A stretch of DNA of 64,000 nt from Lepidodermella squamata (GCA_047495785.1 JBLDXI010000054.1:1178001-1242000); one strand, 5' to 3'; numbered from the stretch's first letter, positions 34,436 to 46,741 are shown. Numbers and translations: made by a program. The notes: a model not told the origin generated them from the sequence alone.

Positions 34436-35519
34436 TTTCGCAAACGCTGCAAATCGATTGAACAGCAGACGGTGGAGGGCAATACTACAGCAGAAACAAG
34501 AGGCTAAGTAAACGACGTGGTGGCGGTTATTAATAAGCCATTTATCTCACAATGCTTAACCTTAACACAAAATGGGTTGAACCCTATTTTGAGAGAAATT
34601 AAACAGTAAAGAGTAAAGGCAAACATTTTCCGTAGTTTTTGAGCGCGAACTACTGGTGGGGCAGATTGTGTTTAACACTGAACATTCCGTATAAGATCAT
34701 TCCTCTCGGATCTTCAACTTCGTGCAGATGGGATGGTGAAAGGATAGGTCACAATCTGCCTTGATGTGCAGGGTGATTTCGACTGAACATGGTTGAATGG
34801 GTTGAATGGCTACAAATTGATAAACCACGGCTTTCCGCCCATACCAATCGCCTAGCTGTTAGATAGGACATTCAGAGTTAGGGTTGGGCACGGCCACTCG
34901 CCAATCTATGCCATTTCTGGAGGAGTTCCGCAAAGATCGCCACTCAGCCCCATCGCCACTGTTCCTACTTCGAGCGCTTAGTGCTCGAAGCCTAACCACA
35001 GGGGGGAACCACTTTATGTTGCCTTTATTTCCTGGCCCCTGCGATTTGAGCGATGTAAGGGGGACCCTTACCTATATCCCAATATCCCCATTCAGTAAAA
35101 TTCTCACCTTCTACACTGAGCTCATATTTATTTTTTGACTAATCATATTCGTGTTTTTCAGCATCACGTATGTCATATTCTTTATTGTTTTACTTATCGA
35201 AAGGAAAAATTTAAAATTGAAAATCAATCTGAGTTTTGAAATTTATCAAGGTTATTATAAAATTTATCAAGTTATCAAGGTCCTTAACAATACGGTTGGG
35301 TGGTATTTATGATGAAGCGAGAAGCAATGAGTATGCGCCCTCGATCCTCGATCGTGCTTCGCCCGCATTGCCTAGCAATGTCGAGCGCTATTGCATCTCT
35401 GAGACGCTGTGGGGGACTTAATATGTTCCGAGCGGCGAAGCTCTGAGCCGAATACCCAAGGGCATTAGGGGGCTCTCGTTCTGAATGGACAGATTGGCGT
35501 TGCCTTTTCCCTCTTATCC
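34436..35519. other. Intergenic region between S1 and the segmental duplication
   Basis: S1 3' UTR and about 1 kb of sequence with no gene recognised. Contains a hairpin-like cgagcgcttagtgctcg at about 34973-34989. Confidence 0.4.
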
Positions 35520-35712
35520 ACTGTGAAATGCGCTCAAAAAGAAATGGAAAGTTATTGCGATCTGTTTTTTATTTCGCTTGAAATAACCCGAAACCAATAT
35601 GCTAAGAATTATGAAAGAGTTAGCTTATCACTAACCTTTACCTTGTCAGCCCTGGGCTCTTCTCATTCAGAGAAACCCATTGCAACCTAGATTCTCTGCC
35701 GTTGTTAGAAGT

Positions 35713-36144
35713 TTAAGCGGTGATAGGCTTGTCAGCTGCGGAAATGAAGCACTCGCAAAAGCCGACGCTCTGTTCCGCACCGGTGGCGTGGAACTCATGC
35801 ATGGGCAGATTCTTAGCCTCGCAGACTTCCTGGCACTGCCGTTCGCCGCTGTGGACAACCTCCTGATGGTACTTCTCCGGGTGGAAGTTGAAGCAGTTGC
35901 AGAGCTCAATGGGGCCCAGGAATTGCGACCATTTGTAGATGGAGGACTGGTTCTGGCACTTCGCGTCACAATCTTCGGCGCTTTCAACGCCGAAGATCAT
36001 GCTAGGGGCGGATAGTTTGTCGCTGTTCTCCACGTAATAGTCGCCCTGCTGGTCGGAGGGCAAGGCGGGTCCGTTGTCGCCATCGACAATGATGGCGGCA
36101 GCACAAGCGACGGCCATAGAGAAGCAAATGAGACGAGCAGCCAT
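35713..36144 (-). CDS. Secreted Cys-rich protein S2
   Basis: Single exon, 143 aa, minus strand. Signal peptide MAARLICFSMAVACAAA, then an acidic linker (VDGDNGPALPSDQQG), then two related four-cysteine modules: CDAKC...LCNCF (x18 spacing) and CQEVC...FCECF (x21 spacing). The second matches the S1 repeat, including MHEFHATGAEQSVG. The longer frame upstream (to 36294) reads through the TATA box and is not used. Part of the segmental duplication; S4 is the counterpart with only a few substitutions. Family not recognised. Confidence 0.87.
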   Translation of the reverse strand: MAARLICFSMAVACAAAIIVDGDNGPALPSDQQGDYYVENSDKLSAPSMIFGVESAEDCDAKCQNQSSIYKWSQFLGPIELCNCFNFHPEKYHQEVVHSGERQCQEVCEAKNLPMHEFHATGAEQSVGFCECFISAADKPITA

Positions 36145-36219
36145 GATGATTAGTTGAATGATAAGATCAAAATCAAGAATCAGAAACGTTGCGATGTTTC
36201 CTGGGAGAATTTGGAGACA

Positions 36220-36226
36220 TTTTAAA
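36220..36226 (-). promoter_or_regulatory. TATA-like box of S2
   Basis: TTTAAAA on the minus strand at the position of TATAAAA in the other S genes, about 76 bp 5' of the start codon. One base differs from the TATA boxes of S1, S3, S4 and S5. Confidence 0.65.
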
Positions 36227-36756
36227 GCCTTGACATGGAGTGGTGTAGCATCAAAGCCAGCTGAATAAACTAACCGTTTTTTTTGAGCGTTCATTTCAGG
36301 CCACCGGATTTTATCGAATCTATGAGGAACAGCTGTGAATACTCTCCGCCGTTTACCATGTTATCTTGCTATGAGCAACATTCCGTTTTAAAAGCCGTGA
36401 ATTTTGACCGCTTTTAACTATTACTCTGCCTTACCATGTGTAAGTAACTTGAAGTGAATCGGTTATTACAGCCCGAAAAAAATTATGTCTTTTCATCGCA
36501 AGAGCAGACGACTTGACATTTGACATGGCGCTTGTAAACATTGATGAACTTTTTAAACTATCATTATTTTCTCAGCTTTTCAGTGATGGCATAGACGGAT
36601 GCGGTGGATAGCAAAAATTAACATAAAAAGTGGTGATGATATTAAAAACATGTTATTCTAGACGGTTGATATCACAGCTGGGTAAATAACACAGAACTTC
36701 CTCAGTGCATCTTTTTTATTGGTCATAACACGGGCAAAATCTCTGTCTAATAGTTA

Positions 36757-37062
36757 AGAGCCAGCCAATGGGAGCGCGCGTGTGCCAGAAACTCAGGCGA
36801 GTTCGAGATCGTAATTCAGGGTGCGATCTTCGATCACCCAGCTCCCAGGGATGGGGAAAGTTTTTTCCTGTATTTGCCAAAATACGAGTAATTTCGGCTA
36901 ATAACCGAGCGAAGCGAGAAATTGTTGGAGATTCTCCGCGAAAACACGCCCCAAAATTTTCCAAAATTAACAAAACAGTGAGATAAATTCTCATTTTGTT
37001 GTCTGGCTCGTTCTAGCTGGGGGATGATCCCCTCATCTCCCCCTGAAAGTCGCACACTGATC
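36757..37062. repeat. Dispersed repeat inserted in duplication copy A
   Basis: Absent from the matching position in copy B (after taatagtt near 55205). Related to 9680-9960: cagggtgcgatcttcgatca, aataaccgagcgaagcgaga, aaattctcattttgttgtct. Exact ends uncertain. Confidence 0.75.
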
Positions 37063-37170
37063 GTAATCGCTCGTTACGCATTCTCAATTTTCTATTTAGA
37101 AATCTGCTGCTAGGGGGGCTGGATTGCCGTTAGCAGCCAAACATCCATTCATGAGAATTCCAAATTTTGA

Positions 37171-39803
37171 TCAAGTTCGTTGTTTTTTCAATAAAAGCTA
37201 GGAACATCAAATTTGTAAAACAACTTCGATATTGGTTTCAAACTTACTTTTAAAAAAGTAATGGGAACCAAATTAGCGATAACAAATGACAGCGTGAAAG
37301 ATGAGAAGAGAATCAGAAGATTCTCCGAGCGCTTTTGAGCCATCAGAGGGCCCAGGATAAATGCAGCAATCACGAGGGTTAACTTGAAATTCACAAAACG
37401 TGCCATGATGTAAACATCTCTTCCCTGCCGGGTTCGCTTGAGCCTCTATCGAAGTTAGGTAAAATAAAGGTTGCATAGCACATCATAGCCTGGCATACCT
37501 TAGTACCAAGTACCATCAGTGATTGGAAGATTACCCTTAGAAACGATCCAAATTGAAGTATAGAAATGATGACTGTAATTGATAAACTGTCATATCGACC
37601 AAGAATACTGTCTATTATATCGCATTCGAAGCTGAAAGGCTGATAAATCGCACCGGATGATTCATCATGTATCCTTTCCGAGAAAACTGCTATCGCAGGT
37701 ATTTGATGAATGCTGACTAAGGTTACTGCCAGTGAGCCATTGATTGCAGTCCAAAATCCAGTCAAAAAGAAGCTACTCTCGATGAATTTGGGCAAATTTC
37801 TACAATATATCGACTCGTCCGGCTGAATTATGACCATTGCATCGTTTGATCTTCTACGCCCGTGTATTTGAAGGCTGAAATGCGCACTCACGATTGATGT
37901 CCTAATTTCTGGGCGATAGTTCAACTTCGATGAAATCCCACAGAGTATCAAAGACAGGCCGAGGACAACAAGAACAGGCATTACGCTACAATTAACGTAT
38001 ATCTTTACTCTAGTCTCATGAACCGGTACGGCGAATGCATGACTCAATAGTATGAGATCCCCTAGCAAAATGACGTAATCCTCTCGTCTCAATCTAAGTC
38101 TAATTAATCTGGGCATCTTCCTACGAAATACCGCTAGTGTGACGAAGGAGCAACAAATCACGCTTTCAATCGCGGCTAATACAATGAGGATTAGACCATT
38201 TTTCAAATGTAGCATAGGTTCATTGACAAGGATAATTCTATCTTCATCGCGAGGTATTGCTCCACTTTTAGTGTTCCATTCTAAGTCCAAGATCTTGATA
38301 GGATCTTTCACATCATTTCGTTTGAGGTAAGCGGCAGTGGAAAATCCTGAGTTGTTAAAAAAAGTTCTTATGAAGGTGATGGGAACGTATCCTTTTGTGA
38401 GGCCTGTCTTCCTATCTATCTCGTACTCCCCCTTGAGACCTCTGAAGTTAAGCCGGTACGCCCCTTCTTTAATAAGTGAGACGATGTGACTACCATTAGC
38501 TGCGAAATTCGACCCTGAAGTTACCCAATCTAACAAGGTTTGATTGCTCTCCTTGAGAACCTGTTCGGTTGAATGAATTAACTGACCGACAGCTAACGCC
38601 CTGTCGTAGCAGATGACCGGCCAGTACTCCCAGTTTCTACTCTTCTCAGGGCTATCAATTCTATCTTTTAGCATACTCCTCATTTCTCGATCAGAAAGCC
38701 CAGTTGAGTCTACAGTTTGAGGCCCGAAAACATCTCCGAGGCTTGTATCACCGTAGTATATGAAACTTAGGGCGACTTGTAAAATCATGTTTTCCGTGCA
38801 CCATGATCCTGCTCGGGAGGAAATAATAACCCCAGGAGCGAGCCATGGGAACCAAGCTAACGAAAACACAACGTATTGAGGCCCATACATCTCCATTCGA
38901 TACAGCCAGCAGGCCACAGCAGTCGGTCGGGGACTCTGAGAGATGATGATTCGAGGCTCGCGGCGTTTCATCTCTTCGAAGTCTTGAAAATTGTTCTCTG
39001 GATCTCCATACGAGATGTGAACTTTGCCCATCCATGTTATGGTGATATTCGCCTCCTCTAACGCCATTACTAGCGCTGGGTCCATCTGTAGTGGGAGATT
39101 AGGCATAAAATAAGATCAATAATATGGCTACTCATACCATATTAGCGTATGCATTTATGTCTGAGAGTACGGCGACTTTTTTCCAGCCCATTTTCTTGAT
39201 GAAATTTGCTAGTGCAATATACTGGATATCGCCCCGTTGGCCGAAGTTCATGTAGTTGGGCAGGCGATTTCGTTCGAGGTACAGTCGATTAGTTCCTTGT
39301 GCAAGTGTGATCTTAAAGCACACAGAGCTATACTTCAAAAAATTTCAATTTAAACTCACGGCAACAAAGTTGAACTGCCGGACTAAGGAGGCTGACATAA
39401 ACTGCCCGATCTGCTCATCACATTCCGGAGCTACAAAAATAGGCAATAGATTTTTCGCATGGGCATTGTATCGCAGATTTATTGCTAGGCTTTGGGCTAT
39501 GACAGCGTCCTGGCAGTTGTCCTCAACCAGATCAAGCACTAGTTCGTAATTTGGCAGCCACTTTTCATTAGACCGAAGCTGATCCAAAGCGTCACCCATG
39601 GCTTCACTGCAAGGCGGCCCTGTGGGGAACCCGCCGGCGTAAGATATTGACATAAGAACATGGACTGGGGTCCGATTTTTTTCCATCCCATTCTTGAACT
39701 CAGAAGATGCCTGGCAGTCAGGAATCGGGTCGTCCAAAGTTATTTTGACTGAGCTTACAACAGAGGAAATAGCCAGGAGAGCTAAAACCAATAAGTCCGC
39801 CAT
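37171..39803 (-). CDS. GABA-B-like class C GPCR R5 (divergent subfamily)
   Basis: Five phase-0 exons: 39803-39360, 39311-39138, 39085-37499, 37445-37248 and 37197-37171, giving about 809 aa. Signal peptide MADLLVLALLAISSVVSS. Flytrap landmarks: PVHVLMSISYAGGFPTGPPC, LPNYELVLDLVEDNCQDA, VAPECDEQIGQFM, KKMGWKKVAVLSD and ACWLYRMEMYGPQYVVF, closer to canonical GABA-B receptors than R1-R4 and with different exon boundaries inside the flytrap. Exon 3 carries TM1-6, exon 4 TM7 (RFVNFKLTLVIAAFIL) and a hydrophobic region, and exon 5 encodes only LLLKKQRT. The acceptor of exon 2 is ctttaag. R9 is the duplicate, with identical exon 1, 2, 4 and 5 lengths. Confidence 0.87.
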
Positions 39804-40215
39804 CTTCAACCAGAGAATAACTTTCTGACCACGAAATACAAAGCGCATCGTCAGATTATTAGGACGTTTTCTAGTCAGAACTTGACCTCTCTAGCAAGAT
39901 TAAAAGTGTATTTTAATCAATAATTACATACTTTATTAGTCTTCATTAGGGTTTCGAAACATAAAATACTAAACACTACTAGACTCATCGTAGGAAAACG
40001 AAATTCTTTGCTTGAATTTTGTCTGGTCAAAACATTGTAGAAGCTTAGAGCTGAGTGCATTTTTTCTCAGTTTTTGAGATGATTATTATTTCAATTAGGT
40101 CAGAGAAAATTTACTAAACTTAGACAAATGCTAGTATTATATGTAGTCTTGACTAGCACGAGACCAACTCATTGCCTTGAAAGGTCTCACGTTCTTGAAG
40201 AGACAATTTTCCCGT

Positions 40216-42363
40216 CTGTTCCATTGTTCCCGGTACAAATCTGAAACTCTTCAGAATAAAAAAGATCAATTTCAATTTTTAAAAGATCGATTTAGCAATC
40301 AAATTTTGCTGGTGAAAAGTGGCTGCGCTATAACAGACAACAGGCAGGAAGCCTTGTAAGCGATCGAGAGACGTGTTTTCTTAATTTATCGCGTGATTAT
40401 GACCAAAATAGTGCGAGTTCGAGGAGGATGCGAAGATTGCTTTGTATGAAAATGACGGGGAACTCCCCGTTGTCGTGGGGCGCGTTCCGTCGGTCCGTAC
40501 GTATGTCAACGTGCGCACTAATTCAGCACGTCGTTCGCGCACTCCTATGTATGACGAAGGAGGATGTGTGTAGCTGTCCTCTGTGTGCGCAGTAATTCCG
40601 CACGTCTGCGCACTCGGTAAGGTAAAGATTCTCTTGAACACGCAACATAACGAACACGCAAAAATAAAGATTTTTATGTTTTTGTTTAACGTGCGGTCCG
40701 GCATGAGCTATACAATGCGCACTCCTATTTCATGACAGCCATTACTCATTAAAACCAACTCGAAATGCTGTCTTAAAATGGTGCATGGGTGTCACAAAAC
40801 GTGGCGACAGCAGCAACATCATGAGCGAAGCGAAATAGCTACAATTCATCAGAATTATTCTGAATCAAAGATTTTGCACAGCCACCAATCCCTATCATCC
40901 CAAATTTCAAGATGCTTTCGATGCCTTACCCCGGCGAGCTACGAAGCGCGACGCAGTGGGAAGCTTGGAAGCGCTTCGGCTTGTGGAAAGCTTGCATGTG
41001 CCATGACGCACTTCCTGGTAACTGTGTAGTTCCTGGTGACTCGAGTGCTGTGTTAATTCGCCTGATTACCCAAGAGTGTCTCGAGGGTCTCAGGATTCAG
41101 GATCCCTCGTGTACTTCGACTGGGTTGAAGCCTGGTGGGCCAGTCGTTTGCTTTGCAGATTCACACATCCCAATTGCACGAAAACTGCATTGTAGTCCGG
41201 GTTTTGCAAAGTGACCCAGATGAATCATCAGCTGGTTATTATTGCTAAGTTCTATGTGTGCAGTATTTTCCTGTTTGGGTGGTGGGGCTGGTGGTGCGGT
41301 GGTGAAGTCGCGCGAATTTTTCTTAGCAATAATCGCGGTAGCAGTCCAAATCAAGCAATCAAGAAATATTGGCACATTGCGCGTGGCGGCTTAGATTTTT
41401 CAATTGCCCATCTTCACTTGTAAATATCTTCGTTCGTGTCGCGCTATCAAGTAATAAAGGAGGGTCTTCAGTGATCTAAGTACAGCCATTTGTTATAAAT
41501 ATTGCTTGACAGTTTCGCGACCACATGACCGCACCACCACACGACATACAAATGATGATGGCAGTAAAAACGTATTTTGACCCTGCAACACCGGACTACA
41601 ATGTGTATCGCCGGGCGTGTCAGTACTGACGTCTAGGACTGCAATGTCAATTCGTCACTCGAACACAGCATACCGTTAGTGTTCAGATGCTACCCAATAT
41701 GCGAATTAAGGCCATTTAAGCAACGATACATTGATATATCACGTAAGCTGCGTGAGATGGGATCTGGGATATGATGCTAAGCGCCTGGTAGGTGGCAGAA
41801 GGTTACCATACGACTGCTTGTACATCCGCTGACGGTGCCCATCGCGCGCGGGTGGCACGTGTCATGTTTTGCCTGCTCAAAGACACTGCTGAAGTGACGT
41901 TACTGAGCTGACTGCAGATCTGTCTTACAACACCGAGTGTGAATGTCTATCAATAATTTACTTCTGCGAGCTAAGAAGCACATTTTGGCCGCTTTAGTTG
42001 AAAATTCTTGCAAGCTCCAGCAATGCTTAAGCTATTTTTTGAATTGATGTGTACAATCCGATTCAAGCTTTTCAATTATTCACCATGAAAGACTACAACT
42101 AATTCAATAATATGGGTTTGCGTCTCCTTTGTAGTGGAGTTCCCCGTCACTGTCAAAGGCCGATAGGCCGACAGTGTGTAATTCGAATGTCTCACTGACA
42201 GTAACCACTAAAGTTCACTACAGCGATGGCGGATATCCTTCGAAACAGCTGCGCCGTCGTCTGACAGATATATTACTATACCTAAGTGCCTATTTCCGAA
42301 CATGTTCACTCAGCCTGTTTCAAATGGTTAAAAAGATTTACACAGTGGACTGAATAAGAAGAC
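40216..42363. other. Intergenic region, 2.1 kb, no gene recognised
   Basis: Separates duplication copy A from pseudogene R6. There is a gcgcactaattcagcacgtcg / gcgcagtaattccgcacgtc imperfect direct repeat at about 40513-40605 and scattered GC-rich patches (41830-41870). None of the short open frames shows a recognisable domain. Confidence 0.45.
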
Positions 42364-42860
42364 ATGTTTCTACAAATTCTAAAAATCCTAATAATTCTTA
42401 GCCTCATTCAATCATGTTTCATGGTTGCTGCGAGGTTGGAGATGACTGAGCCCATGCCCGAGCTAGTCGTTTCGCCGCAAGAGGGATCTACCAATCGAAC
42501 GTTGATCAAAATAATCACAAGCATCACGTACAGTGGGCAATTCGCTTCTGGGCCAATATGTACTGTTGCGACGATCTCTCTTCAGACGATCTTAGAAAAC
42601 AGGAAGTCTGGCTGCCGAATTATCACCGCGGCTTCGAGTTTATTGACGACGCTGTAAGTTATCAAAACCCTGCAAGTCTTGATAATATGTTTGCCTGGTT
42701 CACAGTGTGACAAGCTTTCAATGAATTGATGCTGCGAATTCGATCAAGTGACGACTCACAGAATCTGTTCCCGCTGGTTTTGTTAAGTGAGTGCATCGAT
42801 AAGGCCCAAATCCTGTCAAGCATGGCGAGCAGCCAGATTTTTATTACACACAGCGCTGGT
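42364..42860 (+). pseudogene. Truncated class C GPCR pseudogene R6 (exons 1-2)
   Basis: Begins with an intact-looking signal peptide (MFLQILKILIILSLIQSCFM) and the flytrap start (LIKIITSITYSGQFASGPIC). A frameshift near 42590-42610 is needed to reach QEVWLPNYHRGFEFIDDA, which matches the WLPNYELVLDL segment of R5 and is followed by a good gtaagt donor at 42652. After a 51-nt intron the exon-2 remnant (QAFNELMLRIRSSDDSQNLF, LLSECIDKAQILSSM) is in a shifted frame. Nothing resembling exon 3 follows; a dispersed repeat starts at 42972. Dead receptor gene. Confidence 0.8.
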
Positions 42861-42971
42861 ATCTGTTATATAATCTGTTATAATCTGTATAATCTCAGCA
42901 AGCAATATTTAGTATCCGTTTGTGACCTATCTAGAAATACGTTATAACTGAGAGCCGATTTCCTGAGAGCC

Positions 42972-43199
42972 AAGGACTTTCGATTGAATTTTGACAAGTT
43001 CGAAGTTTATTAAGTCGTTACTATAAGTGGATCGGAGGTGGAGGGTGAAGTGTGACATTCGATCTAGACGTTGCCCCCGGTAACTCGAGCCCACGAACGT
43101 TATGTTATTTGTCCAAACCTTCTCTGCTTTCCTACGCAACTCGACTAGAAGTCTCAGAGCTCTGAATCTCTCATCTCAGATAATATGGGACTGTACAAG
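42972..43199. repeat. Dispersed repeat, copy B (copy A at 5954-6170)
   Basis: Close match to 5954-6170 over about 215 bp, with small indels (ctataagtgg, gagggtgaagtgtgacattcg). Here it lies between the R6 remnant and the R7 3' flank, and may have truncated R6. Confidence 0.8.
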
Positions 43200-43690
43200 G
43201 ACTATAATAGAGGTTGATTTTGATGAAATGTCCACGGTCCCTAGTGACGAGATTTTGAGGAAGCTCTAAATAATCCGGATCACTTATCAAAATTGAAACT
43301 GCTTTCAGAGAGTTCAAATCTTCGCTGCACTATTGTAAGGTGATGAATTTCCAGCTTGGAGATGATAAGAATATCATTAATTTATCAACCAAGCTGGGGA
43401 TAGCAAAACATCCTTTGGTGCAACAAAGATTTGAAATCCAATAATCAGCTCATCCAACCAAAATTATTAGTAATAAGTATTAAATTATTTGAACCTGTTT
43501 TTTAATTCGCCAACTCATCACGCTTTAGTGTTTATTGAAAAATAGTGTTGATAGAGCCTTGCACGCGTAAGGATTAACGGATTTGATTTTTATTAGAGAC
43601 AAAATACGTTAGTCACCTAACAAGTTGCCCTCATGAGCTGTTTTTCTCAAGTCGCTTGTTCTTGAAATTTTTCTGGCATGGAGCTATCTG

Positions 43691-46267
43691 TCAACGTCGA
43701 GGACGGGTGCCGCTCTTACGACGCCTGCGTTTCCATCGCAGCTGTGAAATTTGAAAATTATAATTGAATCATTGAATTTTAGTTTCGGGCTTACTTTCAC
43801 CAAGACTTTCACTGTGAAAACTGAGCAAAGATTTAGCATTACACACCCGAAGATTGTCGCTGATATTGCCAAACGCTGAAGGGATTGTGCTTTGAAGATA
43901 AACACAGAAATAATTGCCCCACATAGCAACAGCATCACGGTTCCATAAAAACATAGCCTAGCAGCCTTCAAATCAGGAATAATTGGAAAGAATCTTACTG
44001 ATCTCAAAGCGTAAGCTAGAAACCCTCCTCGAATGACAATTAGAGCTAAGCAAGAGGAGATTATGCCGATAATACATTGCGGAACGATCGATTCCCCTAT
44101 TCGACACGAATAGACGATATTCTCATAAGCAACATCCATTCGAAATGTTTGTGATCCGGTCGCTTCAAGATTTATATCGTGCGTTATCGGCGCGACACGA
44201 AACCAAATAAGAAGGACGATCACTATGGCGAACAGCAAAATGAGGCCGATGCACATCGTTAATTTCTTGGAACGATCTTCACAATAGGAATTTCGCACTA
44301 CAGACAGCCGATAACTTTTGAGCGAAACAACCGATAACTTTGGCAGCCGCCTTGGCTTTTTCAGGGCGAGGTGAAGTTTCGCAACCATGGCGTAAAGCAC
44401 GCAAAACAGGCCGATGAAGATCAACCCAATCGACACCATGCAGTCCAATGCCATAGTGCTGCTGTACTCCCTTCGTTGAATCAGGACAGCAATGAGCAGT
44501 AGCGCATCTCCGAGAAGTAAGAAATAGTACGGAGCAGATGAAAAATGCTTTGATTTAGATGATTTGGCATGACAAACTAGGAAAACGGCTATGCCAACCA
44601 CACAGATTAGTTCAAGGCTAGAAATTGCAGTTACCGTGATATAGCCTTCGGTCGAAATGAGCGGCGGGACGATTCGAATAATCTCAACGGAATCGACTGG
44701 GGGTTCCCCACTTTTTGTGCGCCAGTTGATCGGTATGGGTCCAATTGTAAGCTTTTTTGAGCCTGTTTCGAAAACAGCGATTGGCTGTAGCGAGAAGGAG
44801 CCGGTTGATGAATATTGGAAAAACCCATATGCCATATTCCCTCCAGTATTGCGGGTTGTATTGGGCTCGAAATCTACTTCACCCAGTTTTGTTTCCACTC
44901 GGATTGAATAAAGCGATTTCTTCAACTCTTCGGCAATAACCTCTCCGTTTCTTTTAAAATTCGGGGTGTTAGTAGACCAATCCAGAAGAGTTTGGTTCTT
45001 CCTATTCAAAGAAGTTTCCGTTACGTTGAGTACAAAGAGAGCGAACAGAAGAAGATCGTAGAAATAAGCTCTATTGTTCCAAGAAATCGACTCTCTGGCA
45101 TCCTGGATCATGGAGCTGATTGCCGAGTCGAAATCCGAAGCACTGTTGCCCAGGGAATCTATTTTATTCATTAGGCCAAGATCCATGGCAGTGGCTGGCC
45201 CATGAATAATTACGCTCTTCAGAACGTCTCGAAGCATGTCGGTTGTACACCAGCTGTATCTAAATAGATCATTTTCTTGAAATGCCGTCCTCCAAGCATT
45301 TAAGATTACGTAGCTAGGTCCATAAATACCATATCGATGGAACCAACATGCGATTCTTGCTGGGTAGAACGCTCTGATCAAAATGATTCTAGGGTCAACG
45401 GTCAGCATTTCTTCGACTGTTGCTTGGACAGCTTCAGATTCCGTAGGTATGCCGTAGACCCAAGGTATCTTGAAAATCCCGAGTGTTTTGATGCCGAAAC
45501 CAGCCTCCAGCTGTTGCGATACGTCAATTTCTAATTGATTCAAAATCCCATACATTTCCGAAATATGGACGATTTTACGCCACTTCATCTGAGCCATAAA
45601 TCTTCCAACAGCAGTGTTACCATCACTGGCAGAAGGCGCCATTACGAAGAAGTTTCGAAAGCGATTTCGATACAAATCGATTTCATCCATTGAGGTGGAA
45701 GCTGATATCTGAACATCAATGTAGGAATAAAACTATTGCAGGATATTAGCTTGAAAAACCCACCCCCACGAAGTTCTGCGCAGCCATATATTGACCGTTG
45801 TAATAGTTAGCGGGGCACGTTGAGTGAACGATAAAAGGGACCCTTCCGATAGCTCGGTCGTTTCGATCCATTTGGAATAGAAAGGCTTTAATTGCAGGCG
45901 GTCGGCTGCACTAAATTGGATACATAAGAAATTTAGTTTGATGTATAGATTGTGAGTTTTTATAACCTACAGTGTCGTCATAGGGCTCAATCGCTATATC
46001 GTAGCTAGCCAGCAAGTTTGGGACATTTCTCCTGAGATCCAGAACGTAACGCATTGGCTCCGTACAGAGGGGCCCGATGTTAAGCATAGGATTCGTGCAG
46101 GAGGTATAGTTGCAATAGTTGCAGGAGGCAAGTATTGTTAGCAACGGGCGGCTGCTGTTACGAGTGTAATTCGAGGGAAAAACCATGGCTGGAATCGGGC
46201 TGGACATGCTCGTTTTAGATGAGCAGCTATTTGGTACGCTTAGTAGTACAAGAAGTAAAAGGAACAT
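43691..46267 (-). CDS. GABA-B-like class C GPCR R7 (one intron lost)
   Basis: Four exons: 46267-45971, 45910-45764, 45708-43795 and 43741-43691, giving about 802 aa. Closest to R1 and R2 (signal MFLLLLVLLSVPNSCSS; CSRPPAIKAFLFQMDRNDRA; ACWFHRYGIYGPSYVIL). The intron that separates TM6 from TM7 in every other member is gone: the frame runs AYALRSVRFFPIIPDLKAAR, in which gtaag is a donor remnant now translated. Exon 1 has a five-residue insertion (CNYTSCTNP region). Just before the last donor, three extra codons occur (VKVLVK in place of AK). The last exon encodes a very basic tail (LRWKRRRRKSGTRPRR). Confidence 0.86.
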
Positions 46268-46713
46268 TTCAAAGGGCGTTTGCAAGAATTTTCTAGAAAT
46301 GTCAGAACTCGCAATGTTTTTGATGGGCTTCATGATAATTTGCGCAGAAATGATTAGCATGATTAGACGGCAACTGGCGCCGATCGAAGACGGGGAACAG
46401 TCTGTCTGCCTGTTCGTTCTCCCCCATGCATGTCTGTCCGTCTGTTCGTCGGCAAGATATTATGTCTTAGTCATAAAAAAAATTGACCTTGTCAAGCAGG
46501 ATTAGTTTGTGTCATTAAAAAAATTGTCGTGCCCCTTATGACTTATGACGATTAAAGGTGGGTTTGCAAACGCTCGGTTTCATAGCGCAGCAACTTTTAA
46601 CCGAGGCCGAGAAAATCTCACAATAAAGCCCGTAATTTCAATAATTGAACGCGAACGGATTTTTCGGCGAATATTTTTCAATTTGGAAAGAGAAAATATC
46701 GGCCCAAGTGTCC

Positions 46714-46741
46714 TCTAGGGCGGGTAATTCGCCGCCCTAGA
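46714..46741. repeat. Perfect hairpin, 10-bp stem
   Basis: TCTAGGGCGG, an 8-nt loop (gtaattcg), then CCGCCCTAGA. Function unknown; could be a transposon end or chance. Confidence 0.6.

Larger units (their letters stand above)
35520..40215. repeat. Segmental duplication, copy A (carries S2 and R5)
   Basis: Collinear with 53972-58495. Shared from aatgcgctcaaaa-gaaatgg through S2/S4, the 1-kb intergenic region (ttacagcccgaaaaa, gatgatattaaaaacatgtt), R5/R9 and their 5' flank (tctcagtttttgagatg, ggtctca). Copy A has an extra dispersed repeat inserted at 36757-37062 that copy B lacks. Confidence 0.85.

Noticed and set aside
35713-36294. Longer S2 protein starting at 36294
   Set aside because: The extension reads through the TATA-like box and 5' UTR; paralogues share the promoter block and start at the signal peptide.
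40445-42150. Possible transposon with tgacggggaactcc inverted ends
   Set aside because: Only 14 bp match, no target duplication and no internal structure; expected by chance at this scale.
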